From the NCBI GenBank assembly GCA_900544765.1, contig UQWI01000014.1:14777-78776 (forward strand): DNA of 64,000 nt, given 5' to 3'. The notes below the pieces were generated by a model. That model was not told the DNA's origin and did not search any database. It saw only the letters and a list, made by a program, of their open reading frames with translations. Positions 10,255 through 17,566 of the stretch are shown piece after piece. The position numbers were made by a program, and so were the translations under genes. The DNA comes from an uncultured Eubacteriales bacterium (GTDB lineage Bacteria; Bacillota; Clostridia; Oscillospirales; Oscillospiraceae). Each line of letters opens with the position of its first letter. Position 1 is the first letter of the stretch.

Positions 10255-10484
10255 CCCACGCAAGTGGGGGAAGAGACGCTGCGCATTCGGCAGGCGGTTT
10301 GGCTCATAACCTCCGAAAGGAGGTGAGAGACGTGAGGCTTACGATGCATATTGGCAGCTTTACAGTTACCATTACCGTCAAGAAACGCGGAAACCGCCAC
10401 TCTGGCAAGTGACGGTTTCCGTTGGCATAAAAACCAATTGACAAGCTAACTTGAAGAGCCAAACCGGCTGTCGCGGCGTCTCTT
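10255..10484 (+). ncRNA. Structured RNA element enclosing a 26-codon ORF
   Basis: The ends pair over a long range: 10271-10279 (AAGAGACGC) with 10476-10484, and 10295-10305 (CGGTTTGGCTC) with 10456-10466, both perfect. Inside are a 5' hairpin (CCCAC-GCAA-GTGGG at 10255-10268), a hairpin ACCTCC-GAAA-GGAGGT (10309-10324) that masks a ribosome site, and a hairpin around the stop codon (GGAAACCG at 10389 with CGGTTTCC at 10413). Promoters face the element from both sides. The layout resembles a type I toxin-antitoxin locus or a self-regulating leader, but the ORF is not a membrane peptide. I do not recognise the family from a named Rfam class. Confidence 0.6.
10332..10412 (+). CDS. 26-residue peptide with hairpin-masked ribosome site
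   Basis: A GTG start follows GGAGGTGA by eight bases and encodes a small basic peptide: MRLTMHIGSFTVTITV, then KKRGNRHSGK. It has an alternating beta-strand-like half (HIGSFTVTITV) and a cationic tail, with no membrane segment. The ribosome site is the 3' arm of a GAAA-tetraloop hairpin (10309-10324), and the stop codon sits inside another stem, so translation is probably conditional. An alternative start is the ATG at 10344. Function is unknown; a regulatory leader peptide or a small toxin-like product are both possible. Confidence 0.5.
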   Translation: MRLTMHIGSFTVTITVKKRGNRHSGK

Positions 10485-10493
10485 TCCGCCTAT

Positions 10494-10522
10494 ATTATAC
10501 CCTCGGGCACGAGCCGTGTCAA
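10494..10522 (-). promoter_or_regulatory. Perfect consensus promoter facing the small RNA from the right
   Basis: On the minus strand TTGACA, exactly 17 bases, TATAAT. It fires leftward into the structured element on the opposite strand to the 26-codon ORF, giving an antisense RNA starting near 10487. Confidence 0.75.
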
Positions 10523-10538
10523 CGCGCGGTGTTTACTT

Positions 10539-10567
10539 TTGACCCGGCTTATGCTATTTTATATGTA
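10539..10567 (+). promoter_or_regulatory. Promoter of deoD
   Basis: TTGACC, 17 bases, TATGTA, ending 24 bases before the deoD ATG. The leader is too short for a riboswitch. Confidence 0.55.
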
Positions 10568-10591
10568 TCTATGACATAAGGAGGAATTTAC

Positions 10592-11305
10592 ATGCCAACC
10601 CCGCATAACAGCGCTGCGGCGGGCGATTTTGCAAAGACCGTCCTAATGCCCGGCGACCCGCTGCGCGCCAAATACATAGCAGAGCGCTTCCTCACCGACG
10701 CCAAGCTCGTCAACAACGTCCGCGGCGTCCAGGGCTACACTGGCTATTGGAAGGGTGTGCGCGTCTCCGTCCAGGCAAGCGGCATGGGCATACCCAGCAT
10801 CGGCATTTACAGCTGGGAGCTCTATAACCAGTACGGCGTGGAGAACATAATCCGCGTGGGCTCCGCCGGAGGCATAGCCGACGAGCTCAAGCTCCGCGAC
10901 GTCGTGGCCGCCGTCGGCGCCTGCACCGACTCAAACTTCGCCCACCAGTTCAACCTCAAGGGCACCTTCGCACCCATCGCGGACTGGAAGCTGCTGACCA
11001 CCGCCGCCAGGTGCGCCGCGGAGCGCGGCATAGACATCAAGGCCGGCAACGTCATGAGCTCGGACAACTTCTACAACGACGGCTCCGACGGGCCCGACCA
11101 GTGGAAGAAGATGGGCGTCCTGGCCGTGGAAATGGAGGCCGCCGGCCTCTACATGACCGCCGCCCGGGCCGGAAAGCGCGCGCTGTGCCTGTGTACCATC
11201 TCCGACCACATGTACCGCACCGAGGAGCTGACCCCGGCGGAGCGCGAGAGCACCATGAACGACATGATAGAGATCGCGCTCGACACCGCCGCAGAAATGG
11301 GATAA
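10592..11305 (+). CDS. deoD: Purine-nucleoside phosphorylase, DeoD type
   Basis: DeoD splits purine (deoxy)nucleosides with phosphate to free base and (deoxy)ribose 1-phosphate. The 237-residue protein is of the hexameric bacterial type: MPGDPLRAKYIAE, SVQASGMGIPSIGIYSWEL, NIIRVGSAGGI, MSSDNFYND and VEMEAAGLYMTAA, with the late SDH motif in CTISDHMY supplying the catalytic Asp region. The start follows AAGGAGGAATTTAC. It sits beside the udk-tdk kinases and upstream of a nucleoside-binding lipoprotein, so the 9-13 kb stretch is a nucleoside salvage neighbourhood. No clear terminator follows. Confidence 0.95.
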   Translation: MPTPHNSAAAGDFAKTVLMPGDPLRAKYIAERFLTDAKLVNNVRGVQGYTGYWKGVRVSVQASGMGIPSIGIYSWELYNQYGVENIIRVGSAGGIADELKLRDVVAAVGACTDSNFAHQFNLKGTFAPIADWKLLTTAARCAAERGIDIKAGNVMSSDNFYNDGSDGPDQWKKMGVLAVEMEAAGLYMTAARAGKRALCLCTISDHMYRTEELTPAERESTMNDMIEIALDTAAEMG

Positions 11306-11502
11306 CTCCCTGGGGATTGCGGCCCCGGACGCCGCTCGCGCTGTGAGCAGGTACCACACTCAACTTGCACGGAAAGACGGCCGCGCCGTCCCGCTTGGTA
11401 AACTTCCGTTCCATGCGACCGGAACCTGAATGAGGACTTGCCCCTGGATGTCGTTCATAATTGAGCAACAGAAACTTTACAGTTGAAAAACTCTAAATTT
11501 AC
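11306..11502 (+). other. Intergenic region after deoD
   Basis: I see no gene, strong hairpin with a T run, or recognisable riboswitch core here. Short open frames on the minus strand lack ribosome sites. Confidence 0.5.
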
Positions 11503-11531
11503 TTGAACCATACACCGATAGGTGATATAAT
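11503..11531 (+). promoter_or_regulatory. Promoter of the BMP lipoprotein gene
   Basis: TTGAAC, 17 bases, TATAAT. A small CTGCTGTAAAAGCAG hairpin lies just after the predicted start of the RNA. Confidence 0.7.
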
Positions 11532-11596
11532 CAGACTGCTGTAAAAGCAGCAAGTAAGACTCGAATCATATTATGAAACGGAGGATACTTACACAA

Positions 11597-12826
11597 ATGA
11601 AGAAGTTTCTTGCATTGCTTCTCGCCCTTGTGATGGTGTTCGCCCTCGCCGCCTGCGGCAGCGAAGATACCACCACCCCCAGCGAGAATCCGACCGAGCC
11701 CAGCTCTGAGCCCACCACCGACGTGAGCACCGCTCCCGACGACGGCGAGGCCGCTACCGATCCGGACGACATCTCCGACACCATGGAGGCCGACACCTAT
11801 GAGGTCGCCTTCGTCACCGACGTCGGCCAGCTCAAGGACAAGTCCTTCAACGAGGGCACCTGGAACGGCGTTAAGACCTACGCCTATGAGAACGGCCTGA
11901 GCTACAAGTACTACCAGCCCGCCAACGGCGACGAGGCCACCGATGATGACCGCTACGACGCCATGGCCGCTGCCGTCAACGGCGGCGCGAAGGTCGTTGT
12001 CTGCGCCGGCTACCTCCAGGAGGCTGCCCTGCGCCGCGCGGCCATTGAGTTCCCGGACGTACACTTCGTGTTCATCGACGGCTACTCCCTCACTGAGGAT
12101 CCCGACAATGCCGAGAGCGCCGTTCTCACCAACGTCGCCGGCATCAACTTCAGCGAAGAGCAGTGCGGCTACCTGGCCGGCTACGCTGTCGTCAAGGACG
12201 GCTTCACCCAGCTCGGCTTCTCCGGCGGCGGCGGCGGCACCAACCCGGCCTGCTGCCGTTACGGCTACGGCTTCCTGCAGGGCGCCAGCGCTGCTGCTGA
12301 GGAAATGGGCGTTGACGTCACCGTGAACTACTCCTGGCAGTACGGCAACACCTTCCAGGCTTCCCCCGAGCTGCAGAGCATGATCGCCGGCTGGTACACC
12401 AACGGCACTGAGATCGTGTTCGCCTGCGGCGGCAGCATGTTCGCCTCCATCACTGCTGCGGCTTCCGCCAACGACGGCTACGTCATCGGCGTCGACGTCG
12501 ACCAGAGCGGCGAGAGCGACACTGTCGTGACCAGCGCCATGAAGGGCATCGACCAGGCCGCTATCCTGGCCATCGGCCACAGCTATGACGGCACCTGGGA
12601 CGAGATCGGCGGCAAGACCACCACTCTCGGTGCGAAGGACGACGCCGTCGGCCTTCCGACTGACACCTGGTCCCTGGAGAACTACACCGTTGAGGAGTAC
12701 AACACCCTGTTCGAGTCCATCAAGGACGGCAGCCTCGTTGTTGACCCGAACTACCCGGTTGACGCCAACAACATGGACGACGCCGGCAGCCTCGAGCTCC
12801 CCAACCTCACCATCAACGTTATCTGA
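11597..12826 (+). CDS. BMP-family nucleoside-binding lipoprotein (ABC substrate-binding)
   Basis: The N-terminus MKKFLALLLALVMVFALAAC is a lipoprotein signal with lipobox Cys at residue 20, followed by a Thr/Ser/Glu/Pro-rich linker and the BMP/Med/PnrA fold: VAFVTDVGQLKDKSFNEGTW, VVVCAGYLQEAALRRAA, FVFIDGYSL, EQCGYLAGYAV and IGVDVDQSGESD. Such proteins deliver purine nucleosides to ABC importers. The start at 11597 is preferred because the signal peptide begins there, although the GGAGG site is 12 bases away; the ATG at 11573 adds eight residues but has no site. No permease is adjacent; the matching nupOPQ-like genes are at 49.9-53.8 kb. Confidence 0.9.
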   Translation: MKKFLALLLALVMVFALAACGSEDTTTPSENPTEPSSEPTTDVSTAPDDGEAATDPDDISDTMEADTYEVAFVTDVGQLKDKSFNEGTWNGVKTYAYENGLSYKYYQPANGDEATDDDRYDAMAAAVNGGAKVVVCAGYLQEAALRRAAIEFPDVHFVFIDGYSLTEDPDNAESAVLTNVAGINFSEEQCGYLAGYAVVKDGFTQLGFSGGGGGTNPACCRYGYGFLQGASAAAEEMGVDVTVNYSWQYGNTFQASPELQSMIAGWYTNGTEIVFACGGSMFASITAAASANDGYVIGVDVDQSGESDTVVTSAMKGIDQAAILAIGHSYDGTWDEIGGKTTTLGAKDDAVGLPTDTWSLENYTVEEYNTLFESIKDGSLVVDPNYPVDANNMDDAGSLELPNLTINVI

Positions 12827-12840
12827 TAAGATAGCACAGC

Positions 12841-12870
12841 AAAAAACAGCCCCGCAAGGGGCTGTTTTTT
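12841..12870 (+). terminator. Terminator of the BMP gene
   Basis: AAAAAACAGCCCC-GCAA-GGGGCTGTTTTTT, a 13-bp stem with a six-base T run. Confidence 0.95.
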
Positions 12871-12882
12871 ATTGCCGCGGGT

Positions 12883-13347
12883 GAATTATACTATCAAGTG
12901 CAACACTTTAAGGGAATAAAAGAGTTCATACAGCCCCTGTGGTAGGCGGGATGTTCCGCTCACAGGAAGTGATTGAGTACATGCTGCGGGCGACCTGGTC
13001 ACCGGAACAGATAGCCTGCACACCGTGCGAGCTGAAGAGGCCAAGAAGCCGGACACTGGGAAGCGGATACGGTGGTGAGCGGACAGGGCAAGAGCAGAGC
13101 CTGTTTCGCTACCCTGGCGGAACGCAAGACGCGCTTTTACATTGCCGTGAAGATGCCGGACAGACGAGCGGAGACCATGGAGAATGCCATTGTCGCTGCG
13201 CTGTCTGCTTTACTGTGCCGCTCCTGCCACGCTAAAACGAAACCTGGCGTTGATCAACGCCAGGCCTCGCAAAGTTCTGAACTTCCATTCTCCCCAGGAG
13301 CTATGGGACTTTGAGCTCTACTCCTGTTGCACTTAGTTTGACAATTC
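12883..13347 (+). mobile_element. Decayed IS30-family insertion sequence, both ends kept
   Basis: Imperfect terminal inverted repeats are visible: the right end begins TGTTGCACTTAGTTTGACAA (13325-13347) and the left end at 12883-12905 is its partial inverted copy, with the outer ten bases TGTTGCACTT identical. The element is only about 465 bases, well under a complete IS30 of about 1.1-1.2 kb, and its transposase is a set of fragments. It landed just downstream of the BMP terminator and is inactive. Confidence 0.75.
12939..13336 (+). pseudogene. IS30-family transposase remnant
   Basis: Three pieces of one transposase remain. First is EVIEYMLRATWSPEQIA (IS30 N-terminal region); then VVSGQGKSRACFATLAERKT and a following IAVKMPDRRAETMENAI from the catalytic core; last is a C-terminal piece from 13223 to 13336 in another frame, including NLALINARPRKVLNFHSP and the end SCCT. 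Internal deletions and a frameshift remove most catalytic residues, so no active protein can be made. The last piece lies about where an IS30 transposase ends, next to the right inverted repeat. Confidence 0.8.
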
Positions 13348-13386
13348 ACTCCGCTTACCTCGATGGTTTAAGGAGATGGCTTGAAT

Positions 13387-13417
13387 AAAGCGGCGGCCCA
13401 CAGCGGGCCGCCGCTTT
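13387..13417 (-). terminator. Terminator of the ECF-serpin operon
   Basis: A 13-bp perfect stem AAAGCGGCGGCCC with a five-base loop, just past the serpin stop. Confidence 0.75.
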
Positions 13418-13421
13418 TGCT

Positions 13422-14876
13422 TTACGCGGGGTTATTCACAACGCCGGTAAAGAGGGGCAAATTGTCGTTGGTAGTTATGGCGTAGATGAACGGCCTGTCG
13501 AGGGTGAAGTCTATCTCCTCGTCGGGCATGGCGGCGCCCGCGTCGGCGATCATTACCGTGTACGCCGCGGCGGTGACGCCCTCTTCGTCTATGGCGACAC
13601 GCGCGCCGTGCAGGGCCTGCTTAATATATATCTCGTCCACATCCGTGGTCATGGGCGTGAAATCGCTTATAGACGGGTCAAAGACGTCCGTGACGCCCAG
13701 AGATTTCAGACCGTCTATGAGATCAATCTGGCTCGAAACGTCGAACTTGGGTACGGAGAAGTTTATCTCGGGGGTGGAGGCCTCGTCCCAGTCCCAGGGG
13801 TTGAGCATAAGCTGCATGTACTCGTCGCTCGCCAGCACTTCGTCTACGCTCACGCCCTCGTCGGGCAGGATGAACCACATTGAGCCGCTGTTTCGCAGCG
13901 CGCGGTACACCGCGCTGAAATTCTCGCCCCTGTAGTAATTGCCCATGCCGCTCTGGTGCATGAACTCCACGGTCACGTCGCCGTCCGGCGCGTGGAACAG
14001 ATCCTGCGTGTTCACGGCCTCGTTGAACTCGCTCGACCACATTGCGCGGAAGTACACGGTCGTGGCCAGGGCGAGTATGGTCTGTGCGCGCATTTCAATC
14101 CCGCCTATCTGCTCTGAGAGCAGCCCTCCGGTCTGTTCGTTGAGCCAGTCCTGCAGGGCCTTGTTGAACTCAGCCGAGCCCATAGCGCCCTGGTAGCTCG
14201 AGGCGTAGTAGTTCTGTGCGAGCGTATCCATCGTGTCCTGGTTGAAGCTCACGTTTTCGTTGAGCCACACGGAGCTCGCCAGTATGCTCGCCGTCGCGCC
14301 GTCGTCTACATAGCTCGCATTCCAGAGGTCGTTTGCCTGCTGCCGCAGCGCTTCTATGCTGTCCGAGCCGAGCAGGGAGAGTATCTGCGCGCGGCTCTCG
14401 CCGTCCGTGAGTTCGGCGAGCATGGCTAGCGCCATATAGACGTTCAGCGGGGAGAACGCGACGTTCTCACTGCCTGAGCCAGAGAGGAATTGCGCCGTGC
14501 TAGATGTGAAATAGCCCACCAGCCCGTTGGCGTAACCGGAGGCGTCGGGTTTCGCGCGCATGTCCTCCCACCAGGCGTCGTAGGCGGCGCTGTAGGCGTC
14601 CGAGTCGAACTCGCCGTTTGCGCCAAAATAGTCGTTTTCGTTCGGATACTGCGCCGTTTCGGGGTATTCCGCCTCGCTGATGGCGTAGGCGTTTGTGGAC
14701 AGGGGGCTGCTGCCCGGCATAAGGAAATATCCTGCGACCATGGCCACTGCCAGCACGGCGGCGATGGCACCGAACCAGGCCCTCCTGCGCCGCCTTCTCA
14801 GCGGCTGCTGCTTAGCTTCTTCGACCACGCCGTCGCTCAGGTTGGTGACGGCGTCATAGATGTCTTCACCTTTCAT
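13422..14876 (-). CDS. Membrane-anchored serpin with anti-sigma-like N-terminus
   Basis: This 484-residue protein joins three parts. Residues 1-30 (MKGEDIYDAVTNLSDGVVEE plus a basic stretch RRRRRR) resemble the cytosolic start of clostridial ECF anti-sigma factors and align with the partner of the second ECF factor at 61434. Residues 33-53 are one membrane helix. After a Tyr/Asp/Glu-rich linker, residues from about 115 to the end form a serpin: NVAFSPLNVYMALAML, VYFRAMWSSEFN, GARVAIDEEGVTAAAY (hinge of an inhibitory type) and LDRPFIYAITTNDNLPLF. The start at 14876 follows AAGGAG by seven bases and overlaps the ECF gene by 11. The serpin should face outward and trap a protease; coupling to the sigma factor is inference. 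Confidence 0.88.
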   Translation of the reverse strand: MKGEDIYDAVTNLSDGVVEEAKQQPLRRRRRRAWFGAIAAVLAVAMVAGYFLMPGSSPLSTNAYAISEAEYPETAQYPNENDYFGANGEFDSDAYSAAYDAWWEDMRAKPDASGYANGLVGYFTSSTAQFLSGSGSENVAFSPLNVYMALAMLAELTDGESRAQILSLLGSDSIEALRQQANDLWNASYVDDGATASILASSVWLNENVSFNQDTMDTLAQNYYASSYQGAMGSAEFNKALQDWLNEQTGGLLSEQIGGIEMRAQTILALATTVYFRAMWSSEFNEAVNTQDLFHAPDGDVTVEFMHQSGMGNYYRGENFSAVYRALRNSGSMWFILPDEGVSVDEVLASDEYMQLMLNPWDWDEASTPEINFSVPKFDVSSQIDLIDGLKSLGVTDVFDPSISDFTPMTTDVDEIYIKQALHGARVAIDEEGVTAAAYTVMIADAGAAMPDEEIDFTLDRPFIYAITTNDNLPLFTGVVNNPA

Positions 14877-15429
14877 TTTGCGCTCCTTCCGATTCAATCT
14901 GCCTGCGGAGTCTCTGCCGGAGGCGGTAAAGCCGCTGGGTCAGCTGCGCCGGTGAGCAGCCGCACTCGCGCGCGAGCTCGGCAACGCCCTCGCCGTACCA
15001 GTAGCGGCGGACGAACAGCGCACGCTCCCTTGCGTCCAGCGTGGCCAGCCAGCGCTCTATCAGCTCTGTGAGCGCGCGGGACTCCACCTCGCGCTCCACG
15101 TCGAAGGGGCCGGGGACGCACTCGTCGAGCTCGCTCAGCAGCACATCCATGCCGCCGCAGCGCTTTCGCGCGTGCTCGCGCCGCCAGCGGCTGACTGAGA
15201 TGTTGCGCGTCATGCGCCCGAAAAAGGCGCGCAGGGAGCGTGGGCTCTCCGGCGGGATGCTGTTCCAGGCCGCGTGCCAGGCGTCGGCCACGCACTCCTC
15301 CGCGTCCTCGCGCACGCCGAGCAGGTTCATGGCGATAGCGGAGCAGTACGCGCCGTACTTGGCCTGGGCCTCGCGTATCGCCGCCTCGTCGCGCGCGTTG
15401 AAAAGCTCGATTATGCGCTCGTCCTCCAC
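14866..15429 (-). CDS. ECF-type RNA polymerase sigma factor
   Basis: The 187-residue protein has the two-domain ECF layout. Region 2 runs VEDERIIELFNARDEAAIRE, AEECVADAWHAAWNSIPPE and FFGRMTRNISVSRWRREHA; region 4 includes LDARERALFVRRYWYGEGVA and the helix-turn-helix CGCSPAQLTQRLYRLRQRLR. The GTG at 15429 is chosen because AAGGGAGG lies seven bases upstream; a GTG 18 bases earlier lacks such spacing. Its 3' end overlaps the serpin gene, the usual position of an anti-sigma gene. It is a paralogue of the ECF factor at 62185 (both share ARDEAAI and the KYGxYC stretch). Confidence 0.92.
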   Translation of the reverse strand: MEDERIIELFNARDEAAIREAQAKYGAYCSAIAMNLLGVREDAEECVADAWHAAWNSIPPESPRSLRAFFGRMTRNISVSRWRREHARKRCGGMDVLLSELDECVPGPFDVEREVESRALTELIERWLATLDARERALFVRRYWYGEGVAELARECGCSPAQLTQRLYRLRQRLRRQIESEGAQNER

Positions 15430-15488
15430 ACTTCCGCCTCCCTTCACTTATATAGTCGCAGACCGGGGGCAAATGTTTCCGCCAAATG

Positions 15489-15686
15489 CTAAAAAAGCCG
15501 GGTTTTCGCGCTTTTCTCAAATGCGCGCCGCCGATTTCCGCCCTCCCTGTCAAAGTCCGGCTCCAGCATGAAGTCCGGTATGTCCAGGCCCTCGGCGAAC
15601 GCCTTATTTGCGCTCAGGCTGCGCATATGCGGGTTTGGACGCGTCTCGAGCGGGGAAGCCGAGGCCAAGTAGAGTATATGGCTCAT
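15489..15686 (-). CDS. Small hypothetical protein, possibly 3'-truncated
   Basis: A 65-residue frame with a strong AAGGAGATAAAA ribosome site and its own promoter (15728-15756). It begins MSHILYLASASPLETRPNPH and continues RSLSANKAFAEGLDIPDFML, a conserved-looking start, but the last 20 residues (EGGNRRRAFEKSAKTRLF end) are basic and look out of frame with the first part. I take it as a real gene or the start of a longer one damaged by a frameshift. No domain is recognised. The ECF promoter region lies immediately beyond its end. Confidence 0.5.
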   Translation of the reverse strand: MSHILYLASASPLETRPNPHMRSLSANKAFAEGLDIPDFMLEPDFDREGGNRRRAFEKSAKTRLF

Positions 15687-15727
15687 TTTTATCTCCTTAT
15701 GGGCAGATGGTGTGCTGCCCTGGAATC

Positions 15728-15756
15728 ATTATGCCTTAGACAGCAGCCGTTGTAAA
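15728..15756 (-). promoter_or_regulatory. Promoter of the 65-residue gene
   Basis: On the minus strand TTTACA, 17 bases, CATAAT, about 42 bases before the ATG. Confidence 0.6.
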
Positions 15757-15777
15757 GCCGTATCTGAATACAGACGC

Positions 15778-15804
15778 AAAAGGCGCCCGACACAGTCGGG
15801 CGCC
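15778..15804 (-). terminator. Terminator of the envelope-protein pair
   Basis: GGCGCCCGAC, ACA loop, GTCGGGCGCC, then TTTT on the minus strand, 17 bases past the stop of the 581-residue protein. Confidence 0.8.
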
Positions 15805-15820
15805 CATATGACGTATTTAT

Positions 15821-17566
15821 TCAGCTGACGACGCTGGACACAAGCCAGATGCCGCCGTTCATCACAAACACGACGGTGTAGGCGACGTTCGTGTTCTCGC
15901 CGTCCTCTTCGGCCGGGGCGTATTCGACGTCGACCGTGCAGGTGAAGCAGGTGGCGCCGATGCTCACAAAGCTGCCGTCGCGCACGCGCACACGTTCCGC
16001 AGTGAGGCCGCTGGCCTCATAGCTGTCGTGGAGCTCGCTCAGCGCGGTGTCGAGGGAGCTGCCGTCGAGCACCAGGGCCTGCAGGGCGGTGTAGTCCTCA
16101 TCGCTGCTGCCTTCGCCGGTGAGGTAGTCGATGTAGGCATTCATGAAGCTTGAAGCCTCGGTGGAGTGCGCGTCCTCGAGCGTCTGGTCGCCGGCGGCAA
16201 AGAAGGCGAGCTCATTGCCGTTGACCACAGGCTCACCGAGCTCTTCGCCTTCGGAGTCCGCGACGGTTATCTCGGGGGCCGTGTGCAGGCCTTCTACCAG
16301 CCAGAGCTCCAGCTCGGGCAGGGTGCCGTAGTCGCCGTAGCCCTCGAGGAAGGCGGGGACGACGGCGTCGCCGGTGTTGTAGCTTCCGTCGAGCTCAACG
16401 CCGTTGACCGTGACAGTGCTGTCCTCGGGGACGAGGATGCGGTAGTCGAGCGTACCCTCGCCCAGGGCGAAGGTGACCGCATCATCCGTGACCTCGCCTT
16501 CGGCGGCGAGCACGTTGCCCCCGGCGTCCACGGCCGCGACCTCGACGGGTGCGTAGAGCCCGGTCACGGTGTAGACCGTGTAGAGCTTGTCGGCTATGTT
16601 CGCCTCCAAATCGGGCAGGGCGGCGTTATCCACGGCCATTTCAGCGTCGACGTATTCGGCTGTGAGTTCCACGCCGTTTACGCTTACCACGGCGTCCGTG
16701 GGAGCGGTGATGGTGATGGAGTGCGCCTCCGGGGCGGTGAAGCTGGCCAGCAGCTCCACGCGGGTGACCTCGAGGTATGTGAAGCCGAACCCGGCGTCGC
16801 CGTTTTCGGCGACCTCGTCAAGCGTGACGCGGCAGAAGTCCACGCCTCCGGCGGAGACCATGTAGACCATGTTATCGGCGCTGTAGCCTTCATCCTCGCG
16901 CCACTCCATCGGGTTGTCGCGCAGCACGGAGAGGCAAAGCTCCTCCATGAGCTCATCGCGCGTCTCGAAGGGAGTCTCACCGACAGTGAACGCACCGCTT
17001 ATGGCGTCGGACCAGTAGGCCTCGTCGGCCATTTCCGAGAAGTCCTGCATGACCTGCTCCGGGCGTGTAGCCTCATAGGAGCCGAGGTAGAACCACAGCA
17101 GGACGCATCCGGCTATCAGCACCAGGGCCAGGACGGCTGTATAAATGCCGAAGGCCAGGCCAAAGCGGCTGCTTTTCCGTTCGGGCCTCTCGTCCTCGGG
17201 GTGGACCACACGGATACGCTCACGCTGGGGCGGCAAGTCCTTTTCGGCCACTGCCTGACGGCGCGGCTGCTCGCGGCGCTCGCCGGCCTGGGCAGAGCCG
17301 GGGCGCGGGCTGTGCGCGTTCGGGCGGGCCTGGCGCAGCTGCTGGGCGTGGGGGGCGGACTGGCGCGGCTCCGGCCTCTGCGGGCGAGGAGCAGGCTCTT
17401 GCACCGGCTCGGGCTCCGGCTCGCTCCTGCGCGGCTGCGGCTGAGCGCTGCGGGCAGGCTCCGGCGAGGCTTCGCCTATGTCGCGGCGTACGCTCTCAAG
17501 CAGCCTTTCGAGCTCCTCATCGTCGGACAGGCCGTGAAATTCAAAGTTGTACCTATCGTCGCTCAT
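15821..17566 (-). CDS. Membrane-anchored multidomain envelope protein, TcaA-like
   Basis: The 581-residue product has an acidic N-terminus (MSDDRYNFEFHGLSDDEELE), a Pro/Arg/Gln-rich cytosolic stretch to about residue 125, one membrane helix (about 135-160, YTAVLALVLIAGCVLLWFYL) and a long outer part. That part holds an NTF2-like region, two repeats with the pattern TVTVNGVEL / AVVSVNGVEL at about residues 300 and 395 (PEGA/TcaA-like beta domains), and a C-terminal NTF2-like domain ending VFVMNGGIWLVSSVVS. TcaA-type proteins sit at the Gram-positive envelope and affect wall stress; the exact role here is unknown. It overlaps the upstream gene by four bases (ATGA). Confidence 0.75.
   Translation of the reverse strand: MSDDRYNFEFHGLSDDEELERLLESVRRDIGEASPEPARSAQPQPRRSEPEPEPVQEPAPRPQRPEPRQSAPHAQQLRQARPNAHSPRPGSAQAGERREQPRRQAVAEKDLPPQRERIRVVHPEDERPERKSSRFGLAFGIYTAVLALVLIAGCVLLWFYLGSYEATRPEQVMQDFSEMADEAYWSDAISGAFTVGETPFETRDELMEELCLSVLRDNPMEWREDEGYSADNMVYMVSAGGVDFCRVTLDEVAENGDAGFGFTYLEVTRVELLASFTAPEAHSITITAPTDAVVSVNGVELTAEYVDAEMAVDNAALPDLEANIADKLYTVYTVTGLYAPVEVAAVDAGGNVLAAEGEVTDDAVTFALGEGTLDYRILVPEDSTVTVNGVELDGSYNTGDAVVPAFLEGYGDYGTLPELELWLVEGLHTAPEITVADSEGEELGEPVVNGNELAFFAAGDQTLEDAHSTEASSFMNAYIDYLTGEGSSDEDYTALQALVLDGSSLDTALSELHDSYEASGLTAERVRVRDGSFVSIGATCFTCTVDVEYAPAEEDGENTNVAYTVVFVMNGGIWLVSSVVS

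Noticed and set aside
10023-10412. 129-codon plus-strand frame ending with the 26-residue peptide
   Set aside because: The upstream part is opposite udk and before the promoter at 10221; only the last 26 codons follow a ribosome site.
11306-11596. Purine riboswitch before the BMP gene
   Set aside because: The predicted RNA start at about 11538 leaves only about 60 bases of leader, and no purine aptamer core was recognised.
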